From contig KN885533.1 in assembly GCA_000934455.1 (NCBI GenBank), forward strand, positions 8,767 to 54,653: a stretch of DNA of 45,887 bases, written 5' to 3'. This document shows positions 34,596 through 45,887 of the stretch, piece after piece. The translations under genes were made by a program, and so were the position numbers. Origin of the DNA: Apostichopus parvimensis (taxonomy: Eukaryota > Echinodermata > Holothuroidea > Aspidochirotida > Stichopodidae). Within the stretch, counting starts at the first letter, position 1; every line of letters begins with the position of its first letter. The notes beneath the pieces are model-generated. The model did not search any database. It saw only the letters and a list, made by a program, of their open reading frames with translations, and was not told the origin of the DNA.

Positions 34596-37500
34596 TTAAT
34601 TTTTTCCCATGCTTTTCTTCAATGCAGATATTATTGCTTTCTTCAGAAAAGTTTCATTTCTCTCGACTACAGCCAGTAAAATAGATTTGTGATCACTTGT
34701 GAGCTGTGGAAAGCAAAATGGGGAAAAGAGAACGAAAACATTACAACAGAATAGAAGTAAGAATTAATTCTCTTTATATCGGAATATTTGGAAAAATGGC
34801 AAAACACAATTTTAAGCAATGACAAAAACATCTGAGCCTTATTAATGCAATTGATTTTGTTACCTAGGTAACTTTTTGGTTACAATATACCTTGCCATAA
34901 AAGTCAATTGCCATATCAGACAATTTTGTCCTACAAATGTAATGACATGTTTTATTACTTCATTTGCAACCCGTTGAACTTATCTCTAATTTCCTCATTT
35001 TCATATTGGTGGATCGAGTTTATATAAAATATGTCTCTAACAGGTACTTGATGTTAGCTTCTGAAAACAAATCAGTTGCTGTGGTCACAAGGAACCTATG
35101 GTATTGTGGAGAAGTAGCACAAATTGCAACTTAAAACTTAAAATTACCAGTATGTGCTGAACTTGGTAGATAAACTGAGTTCTGAAGTATTATGGAAAAC
35201 TACAAATATGACAATCTGTAAATGTCCTACTTTGCAATCTATCTTTTTTCCAGTTTTTGCTTTCATTAATCTTAACTTTGCGGTAGGTTGGTCGCAATCT
35301 GCCTCTGAAAGTAAAACAATTTCAGTATGTTGTTTTTAAATAAAGCAGTTTCAACCATCACCACTGTGGTAAAAAACAAGCCATACCTTTGCTTTAAACT
35401 TGTTGACAATTGCCAAGAAAAGTTTTGAAAATTTAGGACACTTCTTTTGAGTTTCTCCAGCAGCACATAATATTGTGATGATAATGTTAACTGTTTCCGA
35501 GTCCACTTCCACCTACAGATACAAATAAATATATAACTTGATTTAAAGTTGCACGTATCAAATAATAATAATGAACATTTGTATTGTGTTAGCATCTGTA
35601 AAAAAGATGCTCTTTGTGCATTGAAACAATAGTGAGAGAAGGAGAGAGCTTGTTGAATTCAGGTAGTTTGTTCCAAAGAGAGAGGGGGAGGAGGGGGGTG
35701 GTGGGGGAGGAGAAAAGGCAAAACAGTGGTTTCCTGAGGATCTGTTAGTAGGCTTAATTGTACTCTAAGGACCATGACAATGAGCCATATATTTGGCAAC
35801 CTGTTATTGAATTTGAAACCACAAGAGCCAGCTTAACAGGAACTATAGCCCAGCCTAAATAGGGTTCAAGAAACAGCTACTTTGTAAAATATCATTGTAA
35901 CAAATCTCTCTCACTCTTTAGATCTATGAAAATCTGTGTTTACATTTCCTTCTTAGCTTATATTTTCCTTGATACTAAAGGAGATGCCAAACCTTACATT
36001 CTTGCTTCCGTGTAGATGCCGCAGCGAGAGAGTATTCGCGCCAATAATAGTGTAAAGACTATGACAGCTTATGATCCCTGACTGATGGAGTAAAAATTGA
36101 CTTGCGATAATGTAACAAGGAGTAACTTATCATTCTTGCCTTGAGGTTAATTATCCCTTGAACGAAGCCACTGACATGTTCATTCCAATCCAAGTGGTGC
36201 GACTGAAGGAGTGCCCTATAAAATGAAGTCGGGTTAATGAAAAAGAAATATACCTAAATGAACAACATGGTTTTAACTCCTAAGACTAACTTGAAAGATT
36301 TGTCTGGAAAGTGTAGGGTCAGACGGGCAGAACTATCATTTAGGCAGTCCACGGCACAGGTCGATGGTTTGATCAAATCATTCAGTCATACCTTCAATTG
36401 ATTTTGTTATTTTACTAGTTTGAACAACAATAATCTTTCGTTTGGACAAACCCAAAAAAGAATACTCCTGGATGTCTGAGGAGCAAATTGTATATATGCA
36501 TATGAGAAGTTGAAACTAACCAAAGTAAATCATTTTGAATTATTGCACTATATGTAAATGTATTGAGTTTAGTAAGACTTTCATAAGCTAAATGACTAAA
36601 AATTGCTAATAAGAGTCCTTTCCACACTGTGAATGACATAACATATATGTACACGCTGCATACCAAAATGGCAAACAACAAATCCCTCTCCTCCATGCCA
36701 TCACACCTTCCCTCCCCCCCCCCACCCCCTTCCACCTGGCTCTTACCTTAAAAACATGATTCTACTCTGGTTATCTAAGCATTCTTTTGAAATTTTCAGC
36801 ATACAGTCTGCTTGGTGTGGGCCCAGCGTACCTCTCTGCATGTAAGGAATTAGGCAACCTTCTAGGAGAGGCTTGGGGTAAGCATTAGCAAACTGGATGA
36901 GGGTCACCAGTACATTTCTGGGTATGGTTTGCTTCAGTTCTGAAATCTGTATGAAAACAACAGATTTAACAAACATGAAATGTCATCTTGATAAAAATGC
37001 TTTGTTGATAAAAATGTAAACTTTAAATTTGTCCAAGGTGAATGATTAATTGGCACTCAATTTTTTTTAGAGCCTCCCAAGAAAGACAATAGCCCACAAG
37101 TTTGTTGAAAATACCTGCATGTACAGAGATACGAAACAATTACAATTTGGAATTTAAAGGGAAAATTTTTATTTCAGAGACAAGACAACATACCTTCTTT
37201 GTAAACAAACAACCAGCTAGAAACTTAGCTGTAGTAAAGCTGATGTAATTGGTTGGCATAGCAACCATCTGTTGAACAAAAACAGCCAATGATGGAAGAG
37301 ACAGGGATTGGACCTCTAGGGCATTGCATATTGCGTCGACCTGAAATAATTAAGCAAGAAAGTTAGAAAAGGTTTGTCAGATATGGAAAGCTTTAATTAA
37401 TGTAATCTAAAGAAGCAAATTCTGAAGTTGAACTTCAAATGCAATTGCAAAAAACAAGGCAAATATTCCTACAAAATTGGACGGTAATCCAATCTATACG

Positions 37501-39762
37501 AAGGATACCCATAGTAAAAGTACTGCATATGTCATGAGATGAAATATCGTCTCCATTTAATGTGAACAAAACCATCCATAGTTTACATAGAAAAGTATTG
37601 ATGTAATGCATGGCAGACAGCTATTTCTTTTAAAGACTGGGCTATGAAAAAATTCTGCAAGTAAAGATGCCTTCTGTTTACCTCAACCAACAACATGGTC
37701 ATCATCTGTTTGAACAAGTCAATGTGAGCAGGGGTCATTGTCGGTTTCGACGACTGAAAGATTTCTTGAAGCGGAGAAAACATGGACTGTTGACAGAACA
37801 AGATAATCTAAGTTATGTTACATTAAAATTCATTCAATGGTAAATGCTATGTACCTCTGTGAGGTGCATGATACCTCACACGGAATGGGGGTGACTATAC
37901 TGTAACAATGATGTGTGTTTACGTCCTCTAAATGTTCTAATTATTTTTAGCTAAGGTTTCTCTTGTACCTTGGTTTTGCTGCTTAATACCAAACCAATGA
38001 ACTTAGCTTTGCATAGTGTATATTATACAATCATGTTGGTCCTATTAAGGCAGTCTCTGTTAAAACGAGCCCAATGTGTTGTTTGAAGCAAACTACCTAA
38101 TGATTCCATTTTCCTGCACAAGTGTCTTCCATATTCACAATTTTGCAGAGATAATGGAAATCAATATCGTGTTTTGTAGAAACCAAGAGCAAAAATGAAG
38201 AATTATCAATGCCTTTTCAGTTTGACTCCAAAGTCCAGTATTTTAAAGAATACCTTTAATCTGTCTTTCCAGATATCTCCTTGGGATGAAAGTTCTTGAG
38301 AGGCAGGTAATTCATCTTTCATAGATGCTTCACTTTCAGTTTCTCTTGACATGTCATTCTCCACATCTGGAAAAATGTCCTGGGCTGAAGGTTCCAGTTT
38401 TTGCCTCTTTGCAGATGAAGAAACAGATTGCCTTTCTCCTTCTACAGAAACTTTTCGTTTCCTCCTTTGGGAGATCTGGCTATCGGTGGCGATGCAAGGA
38501 ATTGATCGATCAGATTGTCCCTTATCATGTGCTGAAACTTCAGACAACCAATGGCATTGTGGCTGAGAACTTGGCAAATTTCTATTGCTGTCTTCAGACT
38601 TGATTTGATCACAAACAGCTTCAAAATAAGTAGTTGAATTTTGACTAAGAAAACCTTTGTTGATGGTCTGTTGTACTTTCGAACACATATTCAAGTTATG
38701 AATGTGTAGTAGCTGGTGATACAATTTGCACCAATCATCTATCAGTGTGTCCTGAGTGGACTTCAGAAATGTCTGAAGCATAGTAAGTGGTAACTCTGCT
38801 TTGTGTTTCTCCAGAAACTTGAACATGCAACGCTGGGCATGGAAGGACATGAGAACAAATCTTGGATTCCTGACAAAGAGAATAAAAAACAAGGTACATA
38901 ATCTATGTATATATACTGCAGTTAAATCTGGGCAATCTACATGACGAGAATTAGTCCATTAACCATAGGTTGCATTTTTCAGCCCTTTTGACTTCAACTT
39001 ACTGAAACTTTATCTCTCCTGCAAAGAGACTGGTGAGTTTGGGAGAGTTGATTTGTTCACACCTTGCCATGTCTGCCTTGATCTGATAGTGATTTGGCTA
39101 CTAGCTGTGTGATGAGTTGCATAATAGACGAATAGGCAGCTCAACTAAGGTGCGAAAAGATGGGATTGATCACTCAGCTAACCAGCTGGAAAAAAACCTG
39201 CTGTTCAGTACAAATGGCGGGTTTTTGCATGCAACCTATTGCTAATGGACTCTTTCACGGCATGATAAAGGGAGGGGTAAGATTTGCAGGCCATGTGATA
39301 CCAGTTTTTTAGTATAGCGCTCATTGAAATCTAGGCAGTCAATTATTACAGATTAGTCTATTGGTCTTTTGCCATTTTTATGACACTATTATAAATAACG
39401 CTCTATGTCTGCCTTCAAGTTTGTTTGTCTCAAGCTGAATAAGGGGAGGGGGGGGGGGGGGGAAGGGGAGGGACCACTGTGATAGCTCTCTCACAAATTT
39501 CAATATAAATAAAATATTTTACTCACATACAAATGCCACTCGCAGTGAGTGTAGGTTCTCCTTCACAAAGATTCTTTAAGAGGCTATGCCAGTCTGGAAT
39601 CTCACATCTGCTTGAAACACTGCTTCTGCCAGGTGCATCCTTACACAAATTTCTCAATAGGACTTCCTCTACAAGTTTACTGTTAGATTTGGGTGCCATG
39701 AGTGCCTTGACAACTGGCTTCCAAAAGACTGGAAACTTTTCAAGCAGCTCTTTGGGGACCAT
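34596..39762 (-). CDS. FANCE: Fanconi anaemia group E protein homologue, 537 aa
   Basis: Exons: 39527-39762, 38254-38869, 37682-37786, 37194-37340, 36747-36946, 36140-36215, 35387-35512 and 34596-34703, with stop TAA at 34596-34598. Phases agree; the length of 537 aa compares with 536 in human. FANCE is part of the nuclear Fanconi core complex and bridges it to FANCD2 during DNA crosslink repair. Recognition rests on the N-terminal IPDWHSLLKNLCEGEPTL and the C-terminal helical domain: FANAYPKPLLEGCLIPYM, LDNQSRIMFLRALLQ and ERNETFLKKAIISALKK, which match human FANCE in order and spacing. The low-complexity middle (about 180-284) has two basic clusters, RRKRK at 214-218 and KRQK at 233-236, likely nuclear localisation signals. 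The start at 39760-39762 is the first ATG after an acceptor. An upstream exon ending at 40072 could add five residues (MLAWTR in frame), so the exact N-terminus is not settled. Confidence 0.92.
34859..34872. promoter_or_regulatory. X-box (RFX-type) motif, perfect palindrome
   Basis: GTTACCTAGGTAAC is a perfect 14-bp palindrome fitting the X-box consensus. It lies in the last FANCE intron. Confidence 0.4.
36138..36139 (-). other. FANCE: GC splice donor in FANCE (GC-AG intron)
   Basis: The exon 36140-36215 ends CTCAAG and the intron starts GCAAGA. Reading frame on both sides (...IINLK then VEVDSETV...) requires this exact junction, and no nearby GT keeps the frame. AG|GCAAG is the usual consensus for the rare GC-AG class. 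All other introns I placed in the window are GT-AG. Confidence 0.85.
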
Positions 39763-42700
39763 CCTGATAAGTCATATTAGACAACATCTGAACATTTTCT
39801 AAAGAAATTCTATGCTATTAAAAACAATTATAATGGAAAAGGTCACAAGCTGAATAATGTATGCTAAATGTATATACCCGTACACTAATGCCAGAGGTTC
39901 TTACACTACAGTCACATCATGGGAAACAATAACACACTGTTGAGAACCAATATGAAGGTTAATTGTCCAGTATTACCCTAGGGCTGCAATAAGTCCAGCA
40001 GTAATAAGCTATAGGTTTTCTCCTCCCTTCAATCAAAAGCTGCGGCATCCCACCAAACAGAATCAACTAACCTGGTCCATGCTAGCATGACTTAAGGACA
40101 GACCAGAGCCGTATATTTAGATGGCTCTGGTTCACAATAGCCTTTTGTATAGGCCTATGTTTGAGTTTATGCTTTTTATATTTTGCTACAGTATAGGCCA
40201 ATGACTCCTTTACTGCTTTCATTTAAGGTAGGCCTAGGTTAGTACACTTAATACCTAAATTAATTCAGATAATCTAGGCCAGTAACCTAAATTAAGTTTA
40301 GGCCTACTGTAGTGTAGGCTAGAAGCGAGAAATGATATTTCGCGGAACTACTATCAGCTTTATAGAGTATACAATGCGTGGAAATTTATTCAGTCACTAC
40401 CAGCCTAGGCTAAACCACCGAATATGGAAACGCAAGTGAGTCTTCCTTTGCACGTGTAATACTCTTATCATCCTCATGAAATATTAATTCACTACGGTTT
40501 ACCCAGGGTCGGAGGACCGGTGCAAGGACTTCGGTAATATTTCAAGTTCACCGTAGCCTACCCACACGATAATGTTACCTGTAATATCTACATGCTACCG
40601 CTAGCTTGCAAACTTTTAGTAATTTAGCGCACCCCCATTACGCGTTCCTATACTGTATACGGCGCGCTTGCACAAATTCAACAATATCATCCTAGCAACA
40701 CATAAGCCTGACCACAGGTATACTATCGGAACAAAACTTGCGACTTGTTTTCCTTAATGAATCCATGCAAGGTCTGTATTTGACAAAAATATATCCTAAA
40801 CTTTTTAAAATGTATTACATATTGTACCCTGTGACTGGAAACTGCAAGACTGTCGAAGTTCAAAATCAGTTTTATCTGACGACTGAAAGTAAAAGCTGCA
40901 CCCAGTAAGGTGTCGTCTGCTAGTAACTTAGTGGCTAGGCTTACCGTATATACACGGTGCAATGTCAATGACCTTATGAACTATGGTTGTACTGCGTTTG
41001 ATTTTTTTTTAAAGAACTTAAAGGGCTAGGCTGGTGTTGAGTTCATTTTTATGATCAAGAGGGTTACATTCTTTTCAAATTTCCAGCAGATTTAGGTCCT
41101 ATGTCAGGGGGCACTTTTCTTAAAAGTAAGACATATCATGGTCAACATGATGAGAAGCAGACGATTGATAGCCTACCAACCTTGTAAAAACTAAGAAACG
41201 GTCCCAAAGTGAATTGGCCAAACTCAATGTGGTGCCAGAGACGACACTTAAAATAAATGGTAGCCAGAACTGAAGGTGGTGAAACCATCAAAGCTTGGAA
41301 GGAATAACACGAGAGGCAGCAGCAGTAAATCCAATTGAACTTCACCTCATTCCTCCAAGTTTCTCTTTGTAGGGATGGTGAAAACCTTTGCCATGTACAC
41401 AGAAATCTTAGTGTCACCATCAGAAGAATATGATTTACATTCGTCAGTGTATTTCATGGTGTCTTCCATAGAGATAAGAGGGCTGGTTTTTGGTTTGTTT
41501 GATTGTGGTCATTCCAGGCTTCTTAGTTTCATCCTTTTCTGTGAGAACTTTTCTTATGTTTAGGATGATTTTTTCTTCTGTTATAGCCACACCAGCCTAT
41601 TGATATTCCATTTTTTTGGATTGGTAATTATTGCAGTATCTTTGGTCACTGGACTCATCTGGAATTTTGTGTCCCAGGAGCAAAATCAGAAATAATTGGA
41701 ACAAGTCTTTCTTATTTCCACTATGTCAAGAAGAAGAATAAGGTAAGTCTTTTTTCCCTGCTAAATCAAATTCAGAAAAAAGTATTGGCCCACGTTAACA
41801 ACTAGGTGTGCATTACAAGTGATAATGATAATTTAATTAAATTTCTCCTGTTCGTTTTAAATATTTGTTTTACTGTGAGCTCATGTGAAGATAATTTAGG
41901 AACTTTAGTATATGATTTGCTAAAAACAGTGCTACCCCTTTAAAGTAGGATGGGGGAAACCCCTGCAGTGTCTAGTTCCAAGTTAGATATTAGTTTCTAC
42001 AGCACGCCACCTTTTTTGGCTTCGCATATTGAACAACAAATTCAAACGTTACAGTGGTGAGAGTGTATATCTCAATTTTAGCCGAAACCTCTGCAATTTT
42101 GATCAAAGTTTGCTACTTTGTTTTATCAAGTCAAAACCGACAGCACAGCTATTTTTCCGGTCGTGGTATTCATTCAAGGGTTTGATATTGTATCCGAGAA
42201 AAATATTCATGTCAAATATGTTAAGTACGCCGTAGTAACCATGCCAGAAATATTATTTGAAGTACCGCCCTCGTACAGCAGGTTTTTCCTTCAGACCGAT
42301 TGCAACTGGAACAGGCAAACGTTTACACATTTCTGAGTGATAATTTCCTTATACAAAAATTAATCTTTAAAAAACCCATGAGGGAAGAGTGGCACAAATA
42401 CTGGCTCCCATGATGGAATCTAGTACGACTTTCGTTCATCATAGTGACTTTTCTTCTCTATTGCGTATTGTATCATTTGAAAAGTTTATATGTGCTAAAA
42501 CATAAAACTTCTAATGAATTCATCCTTCAATTCCTACATAATGAGCATCTTCGAGGTATATGTTTATTTGGAATTTTATAAATTTGATAACACATATGTG
42601 AACTTGAAGCAAACAAGCGTGATACACAACTACAAAGAAATGATGCGTTTTTCTTCAGATGTTTGGATCACGTAGGCTTTTTTACAAGTGTCTGCATCAG

Positions 42701-45700
42701 TATGTACGAGTGTTCAAGGTATCACATAAGCTTCACAACCGCTGAAGTGAAAGTTGGAACCATGCCCAATTCAAGGCCAAAACAACAGAGTGAACAAATA
42801 AATACAAACATCATTTTTTAACAATGTGCATCAAAAACGATATTAGGAGTTGACTGAAAGTTTAACCAGGATGTTTCTTTGAATAATGCTTCTCTCAACT
42901 ATTATTGACAGGCTATAAGTTGGTAGTAATTTGGCGACGGAGTTCTCATTTGCGTCATTTGATCTACAGATAACACAAATATGAGCAATTTAACTACAAC
43001 AACAAAATCGTCGAAATGTTATTTTTTTTAACCACATTAACAAGTAACAATAAACTGGCTATAATCGATCAAGTAATAATTAATCATTTGCAACAAATTG
43101 TTCTCTTATTTCTTTGTGAAAAAGAACTATATAAACTCACTAAAGTAGCAGTAATTTAATAATTCTTGAAATGCTCAAGTAATCATAAAGTTAACCCATA
43201 TGGGTCTTGCTAATTTGATTCCTCCCAACCTCCCAACCCACCCCGCCGCCTTTAAATCATTCAAATGCTTACTGGTGGTTTGACTCTATCAATTTACAAC
43301 AAAATATGAATTTGCAGATTTGCATGATTTCCGTCAAGTGTCAAATGAGTAATGACATTTAAAAATAAAGAAAACTGTATGATTTAAGAGTTAATTAGTT
43401 CCATTAAATAACTCTCCCATTGTTTATAAGATTTTACTCATCAAGACCAAGCATATATTGTCAATAAATGGCCTACTAGCCCCTTTTAAATTATATTGTT
43501 GCCTTTCTTCATACCCTTTCACGTATTCTCCTTCTTCTTTGAACCTTGATTTTTGAAGTTTTAAGCTAGCCCGGCACAAAAGTATGGTAACCCCACACCC
43601 CTCCCTCCCTCTCACGACCCATGTCATTGAAGGTATATGATTATTAACTTAGTCTGAATTCACCCCTCCTTCACTGAATCCTTATCAAGTACAATAGAAC
43701 TGCAAAGTTAAAGTATTTTACTTACTACACGGATATATTTAAAAAAGAAAGGAATAAAAGCGCTAATTAACTGTCGAATGCAATAGCTAGCCTAGTAAAT
43801 TAAGAATATTTTCATCCGATATCTACTGCTTTAAAATTATACCAAAACTCATACATCGCGCTTTCCACCCACGTCAAACTGTAAATGATTATACGGCAAG
43901 GCATGTTTAGGTGTGAAAAGCGCGTGTCTGTACCTTTGTGTTTTTCTTCTGTTCCTCCTCTTTTTCTTGCAAGTAAGGGTAACTCATAACCAGGTTTTAA
44001 CACCCTTATCTTTTGTCGCATTTGAAAAGTCATGAAAACAATCGACCTTGGTATTGTTGTCTAATCAGAAAGCAAAAACTCTGTTTTTCTTTCTCTTTTC
44101 TGTATAAACATAAACGGTAATGACTCATTGTTGATTCATATGCATCTCCTCCCAGTGACATATTTATCTTTCAACACTTATCAAGGATTTAGTTGTCGGA
44201 ACATTAGTTTCTGGGCCTTGAGACTATATATGATTCATCTTCAAAGTCAGTCATATTAATATTAAATAAATATGATCTATTAAAACTCTTTTAAAAAAAC
44301 TGCTCCTTAAATGCGCTTTTATTAAAGTTGAATGATATAGAAACTGTCGTTTCCGGTGTATAGAATTAACATCTCCCATAATTTATTTATAGAACTATTA
44401 CCGTCCTTTTTTTTTCATCCCATATCAAGAAATTTTAGGAAAATATTCATAACAGAGAATATGCTATACCATTTATAGAATTTGGATATTCCTATAAAAA
44501 GGAGTATATATGACGTTTGATACGATGTACACTCGCTTTCCAGCAAGCACAATTATCGTATCGAATTGGTAACCCTGCCGAGTTCGTGTGGATCTATATT
44601 TATGCTTATATCATGTGATATTAACATTATGTTTCATGTGAAGTGTGTGGCATATTTTATCTGAGGCTATTGTATACATAAGCATGTAAAATACATCAAC
44701 TATATGGTTAAAAAACGTAAAAGCGTCGGTCATGTTTAACACGATCATAAACGAAATTGACTCACTAGTGTCAATAGCATGTCACAATGAAACGTGACTT
44801 TTGACTATAAACTGCCATGCAAAAGCACTGCTGGCACTTCAAATGACATGCATTCGTCGAGCAGACGAGTACTTTTACATTCTCCTGTTTACTTTTCCCA
44901 AAAGTTTCACAATGACAACAAATTTACTCGATGTTTGCTTCCATCTTGTTGTTTGCAATAGCTTGACATAAACATGACCTGTCCTTTACTTTGCAATATG
45001 ATTGACGCTCCATAACACACCCAAACTAAACGCATACATATTGCACGAGTTGCAATAACTTTATAACCATGGTAAACATATAAGCTACCCATATTAGAGA
45101 TAATATCAATCCGCTGAATTAAATAGTACCAAAAGGAACATATGTGAATGATTTCATGTACATAAGGCCTACTATATGAATAAGAATAGGCCTAAGTATT
45201 TTTTGCTTTTGTTTCATGACTCGTGGATGTTATATTGCATTCACGTGTATTAAAAACATGTGAGTGCGCGCGTGTGTGTGGCTTGAAAATCAAAATAATA
45301 CAGTTAAAGTTTTCTTTAACTTTATGCAAATTAAAATTACTTTCTATGCCTTTGGAGAGTGCCATAAAGGAAATCTCGTTCACATTGTGTGAGATGATTC
45401 AGATTTAGTTACCTGAATTGCGGGTTCTCCTTTAGCTAACATATCTAGCTGGGCCAAAGTATGGAGCTATCCAGCGTGGTGTATCAAATGTATGTGTACT
45501 GACAATAATTCTGCAAGATTACATTACTCTGATTATGTATACTATAGTTCTATGGGTAAGTAATATGAAGTATGCTACCGTATTATTCGCGCCGTGAAAA
45601 CTTAATTACTGCCCTCAATTTCTGTTTGACTTCTCGCGCATGCTGTCTGTCTTCAAGCTTCCCGTACGGTGCTTAAACCGTTCCGGGAAACTTGCAAAGA

Positions 45701-45887
45701 CTTCAACTTTTCAGTATCTCGCAAAACTGACCGAACTATAGGTGTCATAATTTGCAGATGTTTGAGAAGAATCCTATTCGGATGGACCCGTTACCAAGGC
45801 AACATTTCCGAACCTTTCTTTCTAACATATATCATGTGAAGGGGGGGGGGGGGCAGAGGAGTTCATCTTAGCCCTGTCAGGGAAATC
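39763..45887. other. FANCE upstream region and right flank, no gene supported
   Basis: The FANCE promoter and 5' leader should lie in about 39.8-40.7 kb, where CpG-containing sequence is commoner. Further right, several open frames of 60-90 codons (for example 41142-41420 minus, 41375-41563 plus, 42118-42336 plus) have no recognisable motif, no codon bias and no supporting splice pairs. ATGTCAAGAAGAAGAATAAG directly before a strong donor (GTAAGT at 41744) could be a short first coding exon of a plus-strand gene leaving the window, but nothing downstream confirms it. Confidence 0.4.
45790..45803. promoter_or_regulatory. X-box (RFX-type) motif
   Basis: GTTACCAAGGCAAC is a full X-box match (GTTACC-AA-GGCAAC) near the right edge of the window, 40 bp before a 13-G run (45841-45853). 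Any promoter it serves would be outside the window. Confidence 0.4.

Noticed and set aside
38325-38603. Plus-strand frames of 71-92 codons
   Set aside because: Antisense shadows of the large FANCE exon.
41724-41743. First coding exon MSRRRIR of a plus-strand gene
   Set aside because: Seven codons before a good donor are too few to identify, and no downstream exon was found in the remaining 4 kb; kept only as a remark.

Overview
The window is animal nuclear DNA, AT-rich and intron-rich. Its four genes are protein-coding, split by introns, and clearly related to human genes. There is no operon, CRISPR array, rRNA gene or viral gene. Repeat style (tRNA-derived SINE, MITE, long G/C homopolymers, high polymorphism) and degree of protein divergence suggest a marine invertebrate, plausibly an echinoderm; this is an inference from style, not a database match.

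Layout. (1) 550-6324, minus strand: the 5' part of a mitochondrial carbamoyl-phosphate synthetase (CPS1/CPS III type). It covers a mitochondrial presequence exon and five exons of the small-subunit/glutaminase-like region; the gene runs off the left edge. (2) 6325-9920: divergent intergenic region with a very A-rich stretch and a small Penelope-like/hammerhead-like relic. (3) 9921-24051, plus strand: mitochondrial FAD-dependent glycerol-3-phosphate dehydrogenase (GPD2). It is complete at 722 aa over 15 coding exons, ending in two EF-hands. Exons 5-7 (and presumably 8) lie in a tandem duplication interrupted by an assembly gap (15259-15806). (4) 24052-30108: GPD2 3' region and intergenic DNA with a second gap (27164-27266). 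(5) 30109-32554, minus: SEC61B, the beta subunit of the ER translocon. (6) 34596-39762, minus: FANCE, Fanconi anaemia group E, 537 aa over eight exons, with one GC-AG intron. (7) 39763-45887: FANCE upstream region, where no further gene could be supported.

The CPS and GPD2 genes are head-to-head, and both encode mitochondrial proteins: nitrogen entry into urea/arginine metabolism, and electron entry from cytosolic glycerol-3-phosphate into the quinone pool. GPD2 and SEC61B are convergent. SEC61B lies about 2 kb downstream of FANCE on the same strand. No functional link among the four genes is implied.

The most notable observation is the duplicated exon block inside GPD2. A junction read directly in the sequence joins the right end of the block (as at 18897) to its left end (as at 12681). 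The two copies of exons 5-7 differ at 15 of 441 coding bases, and only one difference changes an amino acid. Including both copies in one mRNA would break the frame, so the block is either a set of alternative exons, a segregating structural variant, or an assembly error that happens to mimic one.
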